Notes: generated from the sequence alone by a model not told the origin. A DNA stretch of 64,000 nucleotides from Tetrahymena elliotti 4EA (GCA_000231825.2 JH720297.1:1276126-1340125); one strand, 5' to 3'. Positions 35,591 to 50,059 are shown, counted from the stretch's first letter. A program made the numbers and translations.

Positions 35591-38190
35591 AAAATACCTT
35601 TTTACAATATCTCTTCAGTTAAAATAATAAATTTGCTATTGTGATAGATTAGCTTGCTCTATTTACTTACTGATAAAAAATGTATGCTTCAAAAAATTAA
35701 AAATCAGTCAATTACAAAAACTGTGGCTTTAAAAATGCTGTTTAAATTTATAAAAATTTTATTCTAGTTAAAATAAGAAATTTCTCCTAAAAGTCCAACA
35801 TTAAAAGCTTACAAAAAATTGCTTTTATTATTTAAACAACTCTTTCTGAACAATTAAAAAATAAATTGCCGCTAGCAAATTAAAACTAATAGACAACCAG
35901 CAAATAGCTTATTTTCTAAGCAATTTATAATCCATAATTTAATTACAAATTTATATGATCATGATCAATAAATATGTTTTGCTTATTTTACTAGCGCAGA
36001 TTTAAAATCTTCACTTAAGCTTATCATTTTTTGCTGTAAACTAGATTTCAAAAATAATTAATTTCATCATCTATTTATTTATATAATTTTGCAATTAATT
36101 TTGTATTGATTAGTAAAAAATTTATTTTATACAATAATAACATAAACTGAGCAAACAAATCTATATTTTACATATCTGTATTTTGAACAAAATAAAAAGT
36201 TTAACAAAATTATTTTAAAATTCGAAAATTCGGATTTACATTTTAAATATTTACATTTTCACTTTTAAATGATAATAATTTGAGGTAGCTTCGAAATGAT
36301 TTACTTAACAAATATAAGCAAAAAATATTTATGAATATCTTAAAATGTGGATTATGAGAAACAAAAATAAATAAGAAATTATTTTTTCACAAGCAAGCAA
36401 TCTCAAATAGGGAAATGTTTAAAAATGTTCAAATTTTAGGGAATCTAAACTAAGTTCATTGATGTTTTTTTCATATAAAAGGCTTATCGAAAAGTTTGAT
36501 TGCAATTATTGCAATTTATTTTCATAAAAAAAGAGTAAAAAAATGAATTCTCTTCCATAACATATCTTTTCTCATTTAGTAAATAATCTATATTCTTTTT
36601 GAGAAAGGGAAACAAATAAACCTAAAAAACAAAAAATATTTTAAAATAAATACTGGCTTGGTAAATATATTTTCTTACAAAAAAATTAGTCTAAAAGTCC
36701 AATCGCACTAGACAAAATTATATTTTAGAAGGAAAATAGAAAGTAAAAATGAATGCTTCAGAAAATGCATTTTTTCCCTTAAATTATCAAACTTCTTAAA
36801 GAAAATTATTAAAAATTGCAAATCATTTGAAAGAAAATAAAACAATCTAAACATCTTTTTCCCATCAAAATATTTCATTATTTATCTTCAAATATATTTA
36901 ATTTTCAAAAGAAAAATAGTGGATAAAAATGAATGAGCAAAAAGATAACTAAATAAAATTTAATTTCTATATAATTTATGAAGGGAAAAAATAAAGAAAA
37001 TGAACAATTTTGTTAGTTAATTTATATTTGATTTTACTGATTAAAAGTGATATAGTTTATCAATTTTGAGGAATAGATTAAATTTTGACTAGTAGTTGAT
37101 TCAATTTATGTTCAAAATTTTACGTTATAACTGAAGAGATAACTAACTAGCTCTTCTATTTAAAATTTTATTGTTTGAATTTTTTATCCAATAAACAGCT
37201 GTTCTGGTTTTAATAGTTTTTATTAAATTTCGATCTAGAGAATAATCCTATCTAAAAAATGCAATTCAAATCAATCTATCTATTTTAAAATGAGTGAATC
37301 TATAATTTAGATTTTTTCTGTTTAAGCTCAAAACTTTGAAATATAATTGTAGAGATAACAAAATACTTTTCATTTGTTAAAATTTGAATAGCTTTTATTT
37401 AGTTTCAATCTAGATAAATATATTGAGAATAAATGATTTTTATACAATACAAATCTATTGATCTTTGATAAATAAATATTCTACTTTAGCTAGAAATAAA
37501 AAGAAATATTTCATCAGTATAAATTTTCTTGAAAAATTGCTTATATCAGAGAGATATTTGGGATGGATTGAGAAAAAATAAAAAAATGATAAGATCTATA
37601 CATAAGAAGATGAAAGGATTTTTAATCTAATAGGAGATGTGAAAATTACTATTTTTAATCTTTTAATTTTGTGATTATTTCGTGAAATTTCACAAAATGA
37701 TTAAGTCTTCATATTTCAATATTAATATTTAAATAGACTGACTGACAAATAAGGAAGTCTGATAGGGAAATAAGCTATTTTTGTATTTTTTGATAGGGAG
37801 CTGATCAATTTTTGTTAAAGATTAAAAACTAGTAAAAATTATTTATTGGCTGGACTAATTTTAACTTGAAAATTAATAACAGCTTTTACTATTAAAATGT
37901 AATTTAATGGACTTTTAAAATTGATGGATTTCAATTGAAGAAAATATGCAAGCGCATTTATAGAAAATTTATTTTTTATTGTAAAAGTAACATCATTTAA
38001 AATGAATGAATCAGTTTCTAATGTTTAAAGATTTTTTAAGTGAATTGATTAGTTTTTTTGATAGATTTTTTATAAATACACAATTTATTAGCATTTTTTA
38101 TCGCAGTTGATAGAATCGCATAAACAAACATTCAATTTATATTTTAGATGATCTTTTAATTATGATTATACTTTTCAGACTAGATGGTTT
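35591..38190. other. 2.6-kb AT-rich convergent spacer
   Basis: No gene recognised on either strand. It separates the family gene at 33446 from the minus-strand 11-exon gene. No array or strong hairpin noted. Confidence 0.5.
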
Positions 38191-41100
38191 TCAACTTTTA
38201 TTCTTAAATAATAAATGACTTGTAAATAGAAATGCAGTGTATATAATTTATATTAATTACTCAGTGATCAAAGATTCACATAAAGAAAGATAATCTACAT
38301 CAGTTGAAATTTTAGAAATAGAGTCTTCTTCATTATCAGTTGGAACTTGTATGAAATTAAAATAAATTTATGATAAATATGTTTTGTTTTACTTGATTTC
38401 ATTGATTGTTTCTTGCTTTTTATGACAGGTAATTCAGCAAAACCTTATATTTAAAAATTGTAATTTGTAAATAACTTAGATTTTGACAAAAAAAATTTAT
38501 TACTGATCCTTTTCTTAGAGGAAGTAATTTATTCTTGTTGCTAGCATAAATTAAAAATGACATATTAAATTTAAAAATTGAAGAAAATAAATAAATTCAC
38601 GTTTTATGTTTCTTTATTTTTTTGTGCTTCACTGCTTTATTCTTCTATTTTTTATTTATCAAAGCTTGTATTTTCATCACGGCTAGCATCTTTTTGATTG
38701 TTTTCCTCTTTTTATTCACCTCCCTCTTTTTAATTATCTTCTTGTTTTATGTCTTGCTCTTCTTCTTCGGCTTCATATTGAATATTTCCATAGTCTTCGA
38801 AAAAGTTTTTCATTTTTTATATTTCTTCCTTGTAAATGCCAAGAGCTTTTTGAAGGTCGATTTTCCATTATGCTAGCTATCTTTCTTGACAAAGGAAATT
38901 AGATTTTTTTTAATAAACCTATGTTGAAAAAAGGAATTTGAGAGTAAAGGATGATGGAACTCCATGAGAATTTAATATTGACTCTAATTTTTATTAACTT
39001 ATTGCATTATCTTCAAACAACTTCAAAACACTCATAATCTTCCATTAGCTTTTCAAAAATTTTCTATCAATTTTTTGTAAATATTTTAAAATAAAATTTG
39101 CAATCATGTTCATCTCATATTTTTTTGCGCTTTTCTCCTTTATCTCTCTTATTTCTACTTCATCTTCAAAATATTTTTGAATTTCATCCATCATTTTCAA
39201 GAAAATGCTCATCTTTTTATCTTATTTTTTCATGCTAACTTTTAAATACTCTAAAAAGGTTTCTTTGTCAACCTATTAATCATTTTTAATTAAAAATCAA
39301 CTTCTAATAAAAATAAATTGATAAGTTCTATTTAAAATTATCTAATTATTTATTAAAGCACTTAAATATTTACAACTTTAGATAATTGAAGAAAAACAAC
39401 AAAAATTAATTAAAGATTTTTATTTAACATGTAAATATTTTTATGTTTTTCTTTAAAAGCTTCAAAAAAAGTTAGATTTATTCATTTAAATTATTTCATG
39501 TTTTAAAGTAATATCTAAAATTTGACTCTAGACCTCTAGTAAAAACAGAATTTCAACATTAATTATGAATTTTTAAATAAATAAACACTTGATTGGCTGA
39601 GAATAGCTATATTGAAATTAAAATTTTATTGATTTATTTTGTTTAGCATAAATAGAAATAAAATTATTTTTATCTTAAGGGATTTGTTAATCTGAAAAAT
39701 AAAATAAATAATCTTAGCATCAAAGGGATGAGTGCTTTTTATTATTTCAAATAATTAATCATATGTTTTTATATTTTGAGAAAAAATTTCAAAAATCTTC
39801 TGAAAAAATGATAAATTTACTTGGTTCACAATAATATTTGAGTTTTCTTTCTTTTCTTCTTAAGAATATTTGTAAAGTCCAACCACTTTTCTGATTACAA
39901 CATCAGCCTCATCTTTTTTATATTCACAGTTTATTAAATATTCAGCTAAATCTTCCTTCTTCAGCATTTTTTAAACTTTTTTGGATTCATTTTAGGAAAA
40001 ATAGCTTGAAATGAAGTCTTGAAAAAGAGCTATTTCATGAGATTTTTACATGATTAATTAAATGAATGCTTTGGCTACAATTTCTATCTCTAGTATTTGC
40101 TTAACTTAAAGAAAATTTTTAAAGAATTTGGCAAGAATTATTCTCATTTTCATATATTTATTTCTATCTTCAATTACTTTTTTATACTACACATGAAGCT
40201 TCTCCCCATATAAATTCAAAGTTCTATCTAATGAAGATTTTTCTTTGTCTTAAATTTATTTTAAATTATTCACTAACTTCTTATAATTAAACTAAAGAAG
40301 AAAAAAATTAAATAATTTCAGTCATTTATAAATTATTTACTGTCCAATAGCATGCATCATAATGTATTTAAGCATTTAATTTCTTTGCTTTTGCTAAACT
40401 AAATTTTTATTCAACCTTCTCTTTATTCTCATAATATCTATTAAAATTATACACAAGAGCTCTCATAGAAATCTTATTTAAACAAAGTTTATCATCATAG
40501 ACACTTGAAAAAAAACTGCTAAGAACTTAATCTATTTTTTCTTGTGTAAATTGGTGCTTAAAGCTGTTTATAAAATCCCTAATTTCCTATCTATTAACTA
40601 TAAACATTAAATCATTAATAAAATCTAACAAATATTCAAAATAACTATTTAATAAATCTAATTCTTGAAAATGCAATAATCTTTTTAGATTGTTTCAATT
40701 TATTAGAGGGATCAATTTGAAATATTTTACACCAAATATTAAAACAAAAATGGTTTGAAACATATTATCCCAACTAAAAATTTTATAAACTATCAAATTT
40801 ATCTGTTTATTCATTAAAATAATTTCAGAAAGAACTTACAGTAGACTTGGTCAGTGTCAACAAGTTTATTATTTTTTTTTATGTAATCCTTAAGAAAGCC
40901 TTTTAATTCGTTTTTTTTCTTACCATTTTTTAAAAGCAGATGTTTTATTAGCTTATAAAACTCAAATATAAACTGTGTTTATTTCTAAATTTTATGATAG
41001 AATAATCAATTAATTTCAATATCAAAATGTTAATTTACTTGTGATATTTCATAAAATTCTTCCCTTTCTTCTTTTGATAAAGATTCAATATTTTTTTATA

Positions 41101-41681
41101 GATCTACTTTAATTGAATTTGAATTTTTTGTAAGTTTATGAGAATACAAATTAGTGCTCTTATTCCAATCACTGTTATGAGAATAGTTATACTTTTTTAA
41201 ATCCTCTTTATTATAAAATTAGACAAATTATTTATTAAAAAAATTATTTCTTTTTAACGTTTTACCTTCTTTAATAGTTCCTTTTTCTTTTGGAGTTAGT
41301 CTTTTATTCACTTTTGTTATGTATATGTATGGCCTTGCAATATGCTAAGGTAAAATATCTTTCAAATTGAACTCTTAAAATATTTGGTTAGGGTCATCCC
41401 TTATTTTTATAAAAAAAAATGTTTTATTGTTTGCACATTTAAATTGTGGAGATAAAAAATTACTTATGGATTTTGCTTTTAAAACCAATTAAATCTAGAT
41501 CACATTTTTTATCTTTTGAAGGAATAGATGGTGGAAAAACATTATTTTTAAATTCCTCTAAGAACTTTTATCGAGTCAGATGACAAGGATTTATTATACC
41601 AAGAGGGCTGTGAAAAAATCTACGCTGATACCCCCTCTTATCTATTAAAATTTATCTACCAATAGGCTAGAAATCAGTCAT
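38191..41681 (-). CDS. Unknown helical protein, 11 exons, 776 aa
   Basis: Exons in transcription order: 41464-41681, 41266-41399, 41039-41205, 40840-40984, 40341-40663, 39821-40291, 38919-39272, 38601-38876, 38504-38540, 38393-38443, 38191-38345. Every junction is GT...AG and every phase closes, which is strong evidence for the model. The N-terminus (MTDFQPIGRQILIDKRGYQR, then SPLGIINPCHLTRQKFL) is compact. Residues ~110-600 are mostly helical and charged (LSKEEREEFYEISQ, YEYLLDFIND-like, EKLHVQYKKVIEDRNKYMKM, VEIREIKEKSAKKYEMN). The tail is Glu/Lys/Asn-rich (YEAEEEEQDIKQEDN). No signal, anchor or known domain recognised; a structural or ciliary role would fit such helical proteins but is not shown. 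A truncated second copy of its first exons lies at about 58750-59090. Confidence 0.8.
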
Positions 41682-44600
41682 TTTTATTCCAAAATACTTA
41701 AACGATTTGCTTTTATAAATACTGATTAAAAAAAACAAAAGAAACTTTTTCAATTAATAATCAAATTTAAAATCCTTATTTGATGATATCAAACTGCTTC
41801 ATACTTCAAAAATTAAAAAAATTAAAAATCTACATTAAAATCTAAGTAAAAAATATTTTAATATTCTAGCTAAAACATTTCTTCTTCTTTTTAAAAAAAA
41901 GAACTTTTACTTTTTCATAGTGGCTATTTTGAATAATTTAATAAATTTTTCATCAAAAAAAGCAAAAGGAGTTTTTAACAAATCTTTATTTCAAAAACTG
42001 AATTTTCATAATTTAACAAGAATGATATTCCTCATGAATCTTTTTAAAAATAAATGTTTATTTAAGAAAAATTAATAAAATAAGTGGAAGCTGAATGCTA
42101 TTTTTAAATTAATTCTAAACAAGATCTTTTATCAAATGTCCTTTATCTTTTACTGCTTTTTAAGATAAATATCTTTTAATAACTTAAAATAGGGATATTG
42201 TTTTTATTATGATATCCCACCTCTGACCTCAGAATTTTTACATTTTTATAGACCTTCCTCTATAATTAAATCAAAATTAGAAAAAACTAGTTCTTGAATA
42301 AATTAAACTCATAAATTTTCTTGTTGCTTTATCAAATTGATGCTAATACACTGATAAAATAATATTGTGTTTAAATCTATTCATGAAAAAAATAGCCAAT
42401 AATTACTAACATTCAAGCATCTTCTAAAAAAATTATCCTAAAATTCTTAAAAATTTTTTTAAGTAATCTCTTAATCAATAAGTTTTGAAAAATTTTGGAA
42501 ATAAAGTAGAACTAAATGTAACTTTTAAAGAATAAATGTGTTTAGATATTTATCTCCATTTTAAAATTATAAAAAATTACATTTTTTTTTAAACATATCA
42601 TAATTGAATTTTTAAAATCAACAAAATTACTCTTTGCTTTAAATAAATTCATATACAGAGATCTGAAAATTGGGTATTTATTAAAATTATGAGATGTAAT
42701 TAATTGTAAATCTATTTGAGAAAAATTAATAATTCACTGCTTAGAAAATACTCAAAGCTGGATCAATAATTTAAAAAGAGAAACCAATGTAAAAGAAGGT
42801 ATTTATTCTTCAAGCTGCTTTTTTTATTTCAATAAAGTTAAAGAAGGTAAAAAGAAGATGTTGAAAGAAATATTAAAAAATTCTGAAGTAAATCGAAAAA
42901 TCTGATATTTTCTATTTATCTTTTTAAACATGTCATTAAATTTGATGAATTCTATTTTATGTGTAAGTAGTAATAAATCTTAAATTATTAGTTTACAGTA
43001 ATTTTTTATCAATCAAATTTATTTAGTTAAAATTCAAAAATTTCATTTTAAAATATAAATACTCTTCTTGATTAGATAAAGCACATCTTCTTTATTAACC
43101 AAATTCAATGTTATTTTCCTAATTAATTTGGCTATTTTTATAAATTATACTGACTTCAATAAATATTTTTTTTATATATAATGAACACTTATTCAAAATT
43201 TTTAATTCTAAATAAAAACTCTAATTTTTTAATTCAATATTTAAAAAAACTCTTAACTTTTTATGCTTATTTCATTAAGCACTCAAAGTGATTCTGATAA
43301 AAAAGTAATATCATCTAAAAATGCTTTTTCTTTAACTCATATACAAAAAAGAAAAAAAATATAATACTTTCTGATGCTTAACTTCTTAAAAGTAAAAGCA
43401 ATCAAAATTACAAAATAAGTAGTTTTTTTACATTTTAAAACTTATAAAATCAGCATGAAACTTTAAAAATTTTAAAATGTGGCTTGTCACTCATTTAAAT
43501 TCAAATTGAGTATTTAGAAAATAAAAACTTTTATTTAGGAAAAATAATAGAAGAATGACTAGTAAAATGAGCACACTTCAATAATTAATTTTAATTAATT
43601 TGAATCATTAAAAATGATTTCATATGAATTTATATTTTCTGTGTAAAAAAACAAATTTATTAATTATTTTCAAGTAAAAACATCTATATTTTAAATTAAT
43701 GTAAATGTATAAATTTATTTAAGTAAAGTTAGTTATTAAGATTAATTTTTTTTAATTAAATTCTTTTTTCCTTCAAAAAATGTAAACCTTAAATTTCTTA
43801 CAATTATTTTCAGTGATTTATTTAAATACATATTATTTAAGTATATTGATAAATCCAATTAGCGAAATATATATGTAATTAAGTGTAATTAAAAAAAGGG
43901 TAAATATAAACCTGAATATTTATATTCATTACTAAATAAAACATTAAAAAATATTTGTCTAATCATAATTATGGCTGGACCAATCACTTTTAATTTATCA
44001 TTCTTTAACTGATATATTGATTTTATTTGCTTAGAGTTTGTTTATTTATCATAAAATGAAATTTTCAGAATATATTTTATAGCGAAAAAAAACAAACTGG
44101 ATAAAATAAAAGGAGAAGCCAATATTCTTTATTTTCATTATCAATGAATTCTTTTTAGAAACAACTTAAAAATCCTAAATAATATTATTTATTTTAAATT
44201 TAGATGAAATAAACAATAATAAATTCTTTAATTTTATTATTTTTACTGGTTACTCTTCATTTATTTTATCAGAATCGTGCATGTTTTTGTATTTTTACTA
44301 TTTGTTACTTCATTATAAACTAACAAAAATAATGTTCGAATTTAAGTTAAAATCGGAAAAATTAATAATATTACGAATAATTAGCTGAATTTAATAAATT
44401 TTTTTATTTTTTAATAATTAGTTAATCAAATGTAAGTTAAAATCTTTTTTTCTTTAAATTTTTATAAACAGAAATTTTTTAAAAAGAGAAAATCTACTCT
44501 TAAATAATTCTTTTCAATATTTTTGTTTTCGTTTTACTATCACATAAATGAAGAAAATGTATTTTTTTTAAATAAAGTAATTTAGTTATAAATTCTTATG

Positions 44601-44839
44601 GTTCTTAAAGCTACTTTTTGCATATTTTATTAGTTTATAAAATATTTAATAAGAATTTTTTTAAAAACAGAAAATTTGATTAACTTTAGCAAAATTCTTA
44701 AAAAGTTTTAGCATTAAGAATTAAATTATTATAAATTGATATGTTTTATTAATTATTTAAATTAAATAAAATAGAAGGTTTTTCAACATTTAGACAATAA
44801 AGATTAATAAGCGAATATAAAAAACTAAATAAAGAAGAG
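41682..44839. other. AT-rich part of duplication unit 1 with a family remnant
   Basis: Between the 11-exon gene and the broken E copy. Apart from the C-terminal family remnant at about 42740-42880, I see no gene. Part of this stretch, about 41560-42825, is missing from unit 3, where exon-1 sequence joins the family remnant directly. Confidence 0.5.
42740..42880 (+). pseudogene. C-terminal remnant of the 'SKVKKGIQKL' family
   Basis: The reading CLENTQSWINNLKRETNV, then SSSCFFYFNKVKEGKKKM aligns with the ends of the intact genes (CMDIAESQIQ... RYFYISKVKKGIQKL). Sequence upstream (41900-42700) is too decayed to read, although HNLTRMIFLMN near 42010 may echo the HNLKNSFMQ motif. A matching remnant (FYINKVEEGV-like) occurs at 59080-59125 in unit 3. 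Confidence 0.4.
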
Positions 44840-45655
44840 ATGATCAAATTTGAAGAGAATCACAAAGAATTCCAATTAATCTTAAATTTTAAACCTTGTT
44901 AATCAAAATTATTGCTCAAACAAAATTGTTCTTTAGATTTATACCAATCTATGAAATTATCCATATTCAGACTCTCCTTATCCTATTAATTTAATAATTA
45001 TTTAGAGTGTGGTCAATCCGATATTTAAATTACAACCTTGAATAGAAATAAATATCTAAATATATTTGCTTTACTACTCACAATTAATTCCTCCAAAATA
45101 ATTGCCACTAAAATTTTGCTTATTATTCCTAACTTAGAGATTTTTAAACACACATAAACAGTATAAAATAAAAAGAGCTATATTCTTCTTTCATAGATAA
45201 CGCATAACTATTCAAAAAAAATTTTTAACAAATGAAGAACTGTTGTAATAAATTACATAATACCTTATGTCAGTTTAATAACATTTTGTAAACAAATATC
45301 ATCTCAAATAGATTAAAAATAAATTTTTGAATATAAAAGAGGGATAGGAAATAAATCTAAATAAAGTGGCATATTAAGTGGTTTGCGCTATTAAAAAATT
45401 TAGGAATTTCATAGAAAGTTTACAGTTACGAATCAATAGTTTTTAAAGCTTATAGAATACAGATAATGTGAATTTACTTTAAATCACTAATTAGATAACT
45501 TATGCTCCACTGCTTGGAAATTTCAGAAAGTTAATTTCCAGAAAACTTAGAGAAAAAAAAAATTAGGGTTAAAATACTTAGTGGAATTGTTGTTAACTTT
45601 ATATCAGTAAAGCAAAAAAAAGGAATAATATCAGGTTAAAAACTTCTAAGGTATT
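44840..45655 (+). pseudogene. E-type family gene, broken copy in unit 1
   Basis: It starts with MIKFEENHKEFQLI-like sequence that matches the intact E gene at 61309. It retains the TTCAGACTCTCCTTATCC block near 44968-44985 and the AATGAAGAACTGTTGTAA block near 45230. The frame is lost by indels (for example a TGA near 45230). The whole central core encoding HNLK... to YYSN is deleted near 45370, and the copy resumes at the C-terminal SKVKK-like end near 45600. The intact homologue is 1.3 kb, this copy 0.8 kb. Confidence 0.75.
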
Positions 45656-46952
45656 GACAAGTAAAACTAAATATTTTCTTTTTGTGTATTTTTTATAATA
45701 AATTTACTTGTTAATTTTCCATTTTAAATATAGAAAAGTTGCTGAATAAGATTAATTCATAAAATCTATTTTTGTCAGTATAAAAAGTTACTTAAAATAA
45801 GTTAAAATATTAACAATCATTTTTGTTCATCTTTTATTTTATTGACTAATTCAATAAGTTAAGCATAAAATACATATCACAAAAATATTTATTCAAAACA
45901 AAAAAGAAGCTTTTTGCAAATAACTCCAAAATGTTATACTTCAAAAAATAAAAAATATATATCAAATTTTTGTAAGTCAAAATTTTTCATTTTATTACTC
46001 ATAATTTAATATAAAACTTCTTAACTTATAATTATTCATTTTAGGTTAAAATAGAAAATTAATAGATCATAATCATTACATAATGTAGAAATTAATTGTA
46101 AAGATTAAGACTTATTGAAGAAAAAAACTAAATATCAAAAAATGATTTATAAAATAAAAAACTAATGTATGATTACACTATTGCATTTGTTGTATGTATA
46201 TTTTAATGTTAAAGAAGTATCCAATTACTGAGAATTAAATATAATAGAAAATAAAAAATTTATTACTTTATCTATTTTTTTCATCGAGTAGTTGAATTTA
46301 TTTATTTGATGTAAGAATAAAGCAAATAAAATTTTGATGATTATTTAGGGTATATGTAATAAATATATTTAAATAAGTCATTAATAATTAAGAAAATTTA
46401 TTAAACAAAATTTTTTTAAATGTTTACATTCTATTGCTTTTCTAATTTGTAATTTTTTCATGTAAGATCATGTACTTCTTAACAGATTAAAATTCCTAAT
46501 TATTTAGCTTACTAAGACAAATAAACATTCATGGTTTTTTAAAATTTATCTTTGCTTTTTAAATATACTTGTAATAGATTTAAAAAATATTTAATATGTA
46601 AGCTAAAAAGAAATCTAATTCATTTCCTTTAGAAAAATATTGAACATTTTTTTAATTTTTTTTGTTTTTTTTGACTTTAATTTTAGATAGAAATAGTAAA
46701 AAAATATTCTATAAATCAAATGAAATGCTCAGTTAATATTTGTCAAATGTTGAGTAAAATTTAAATTGCTATTATTTCATTTAGATTTATGAATGAGAGT
46801 TCATGATTTCAATTTATGAGCATTAATTCTAAAGAGATTTATTTTGTTTTAAGTATTATGTGCATTATTCTTAATTATTTATAATTAATAAAAACATAAA
46901 TAATTCAACAATTCAAATCTAACTCAAGAATATGAGATTATAGAATCCTTAA
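45656..46952. other. Intra-unit spacer between E and B genes, unit 1
   Basis: AT-rich, no gene. It shares blocks with 53147-54377 and 62607-63702, for example TTGTAAAGATTAAGACTT near 46094 and 63056, and CTAAAGAGATT upstream of each B start. These conserved patches are candidate promoter sequence for the B genes. Confidence 0.5.
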
Positions 46953-48254
46953 ATGATTAAAATAGAATAGACTTTTAATGAATATTGTGCTGGAAATCGA
47001 ATCAAAACTAAAGATCAGATTAAACATTTTTATGTTAAAAAATGTTTTTCAAAATAACCTCAGTAATGTTTCTATCGTTTTTCTGATTGCCCTAAATCTG
47101 TTACTATAATATGTACTTAGTAAGAATTTAAATAAAAAACCTGCTCTTTTCGTAAAATTGATGGGAATGTCTAATAAAACTAATCATTAAGCTTCACTTA
47201 ATACACTCAAACATTTTACCAAGACCAATTTATAAAATAAATAGTAAATTAAAATAATTCTCACCATAAGATCTAACTAATTGATAGTTCCAAAAGTTTC
47301 AGCTGTTTCCATAGCTAAAAGCATGAAGAAGATACTACTACTAATCAATGTTCATTTTAATCATCATTATCACAAGATGTATCACTAACCAATGAAGAAG
47401 TAATAAATTCAATGACTGGATATCTTTAATCAATAAGGTAGAAATTCTATAAGTTAAATTTAACTCAAACAAACCAAACAGGGAAGCTTAATATCAAAGA
47501 AGGATATTAAGAGAATTTGAATGCACATGTCTCTAATTCATTTCATAAATTTTTTTCTGCTATCAGAAATAGAAAAAATAAATAATTAATACAAAATTTT
47601 ACTTCACCAAAGAAAGAACTAACAAAAAACAAGTATTATCATTATCAATTAAACAAAATTTTATTGAATTTTTTTTAATAAAGTAAAAATGAAGGAAGAA
47701 AAGGATAAAAGGATTAAATTCAGAGTGAATATCACAATTTGAAGAACAGCTTTATGCAACTAATTACTTAGTTAATTTGTCCAGATATTTTAGATTGCTT
47801 TGATCTTACCCAATACTAAAAAATTAGCTTGATTGAAACAATAACAAGATTAAAAGAAAATTCAGTAAAGTTTCGCCCTGTAAAAGGGAAGTATCAATAC
47901 TACTCAAACTTACAGTACATATCTTTGTTTCTTCAATTCTGCGAAAATAATTTCTAAGAATTAAATAGTGATCCTAAAATTTAAGCATTCCATCGTAAAA
48001 TATATTAATTGGATGTTTAGAATTTCAAAAACTGGAAAGATATTTAGATTTTAAGATGCAATCACTTTAAATCGATCTTTGGCCAGATCATAATTCACTG
48101 CATGGATATCGCTGAAAGTTAAATTTAAATAAATTTAAATAATACAAATAGAGTTGGAGCAAATCAATAGCTAAGTAGTCGCTATTTTTATATCAGTAAA
48201 GTTAAAAAGGGAATTTAAAAGTTAATAAAGGGTTAAAAAATAATAAGGTTTTGA
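46953..48254 (+). CDS. B-type member of the unrecognised family, intact
   Basis: ATG 46953 to TGA 48252-48254. The frame is open throughout; I propose a 51-bp intron 47633-47683 (GTATTATC...AATAAAG), giving 416 residues (433 if unspliced). The position matches the 56-bp intron of the intact E gene, where splicing is obligatory for the frame. The N-terminus (MIKIEQTFNEYCAG) leads to a Cys-rich basic segment: KCFSKQPQQCFYRFSDCP, then VTIICTQQEFKQKTCSFRK. The conserved C-terminal block holds HNLKNSFMQLITQL, LDCFDLTQYQK, VKFRPVKGKYQYYSN, CNHFKSIFGQIIIHCMD and YISKVKKGIQKLIKGQKIIRF. It is the only intact family gene in unit 1. Close copies: 54378-55672 (broken) and 63703 onward (open). Function unknown. 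Confidence 0.85.
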
Positions 48255-50059
48255 GCATTAAAAAATTTAACTATTTATTTATTGGTATTTTCTTAAAATG
48301 TATATTTTCTTTATTTATATGAAATAACACTATAAAAAATTAATTAATATTTTGAAAAGGCTATTCATGAAGAGATTTAATAAAAAAATGTAAATTAAAT
48401 ATAAATGACGCATTTAATTTTTTTAATTTTGCTTAATATAGTAGTATCATACCAAAAACTAATTAATGCAATTTTTTAATGGAATCATATTCTAATTTTT
48501 GTTTAATTGTAATTTATTAATAAATGTAATGTTTATGCATTTGATTAAAATTTTGATCAGCTAATAGTTAGTTACTTTCCTTCTTGTAAAAAACATCAAT
48601 ATTGATAAAGATGATTTTTTAATAAAAAAGTAATTGTTATTCCAAATACAAAAATTTCTTTTTCCCCCAAAAGTATAATTATTATTTTCACTAAAAAGTT
48701 TTACTATTATGTAATAATATTGACATCACAAATTATTCAAATTAATTATAAATTTCCTTCCCAATAACCAAACTCTATCATTTGATAATTAGAAAGATGT
48801 AAGATTGATTAACAAAATAAATTGAAACATTACTAATTTTTTTAATATTTTTTGCAACCTAAAAACTGAACCTCATTTTTTGAAACATCTTTTCAAGGTT
48901 TTAAAACAAATTTTATTGCATTATCATTACAGATAGTGAAATTTTCTAATTTTCTCTAAATAAATTACTGAATAGATTTTTTTTATGAAATGTTTGATTT
49001 TGTTACAGAATTTCTCAATATATAGCTTAGAAACAAAAAAGTATATTTAAATTTTTTATTCTTTATCTGGTAGAAACTAAAATTATCTTTTAAAAAACTA
49101 ATGATAATTTATTTGAAAACAGAATGATTTGATATTCTTATTCTTTTCTTCTAAATTAAATTTTTCTTCTTCTCATTTCACTTAAAATATATTTTTTTAA
49201 AATAATATTTTTGTCTTGAATAATTCTTCTACTTTTATTTATCATCTCCTAATATTTACAAAAAGTTAATTCATTTAATCAAAAAGCATTATTATCACAA
49301 TAAAACCACCTTATTTATAAAAAATTGTGGTGACGCCACTTTGAAAATTATAAAATATGAAAAATTAAGGTTTGGTTATTTAATTTGTCAGTAAATTTCC
49401 TATTCAAAAAAATAATTTCTTATTAAATTTATAGATTTTTTTTTTTAAATAGTTAAAACACTTTTTATTTCATTTGAATAAATCATACAAAGCAAAATTG
49501 TTATTTGAAAAAGAGAGAGTTTTTATTGTAATAGAAAAAGTTGATTTCAGGTTCAATTGATATTTTGATTAAGTAAAACGTAACTTTTCTTTAATGAGAA
49601 AAGTTGTAATTATACATTTTTAAGAATTAATAATTTTTGTCTATTAAATGATATAAAAAACAAATAAAAAGTCATATAATTTACTTATTTTTTAATCATA
49701 ATCTTTCCTTTTTTTTATATTTTCTTATAATTCATGAGATGTTAATTTCAATTTTGTGAATGTTTTTTGAAATAATCTATTTCATTTTTTAAATGTGTAA
49801 TTAATTATTTTTATCATTAACAAATGAATTCTGATTTTTCAAATGACTACATCAATTTTTTATAGACTACTGGAAGTGTTTGATTTTTCTATTTAGTTTA
49901 CCTTTTTCTTCATTTTCTGTTAGGCTTTTCTATTTCTTCCTTAAGCTCATTGTTTCTCAACCTCTCTTTTATTATGAGTTGTTTATCTTACTCTTATTAC
50001 TTTTTAATTGCATTATTTTTTTATTTTAACGTTATGATTACTTATAACATGATCTATAT
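48255..50059. other. Spacer between B and G genes, unit 1
   Basis: AT-rich, no gene recognised. It is recognisably related to 55673-57539 in unit 2 (for example TTTATGCATTTGATTAAAA at about 48532 and 55951). Confidence 0.5.

Noticed and set aside
38622..38876. Plus-strand Phe/Leu-rich reading frame
   Set aside because: It is the antisense image of exon 8 (Glu/Lys-rich) of the 11-exon minus-strand gene.
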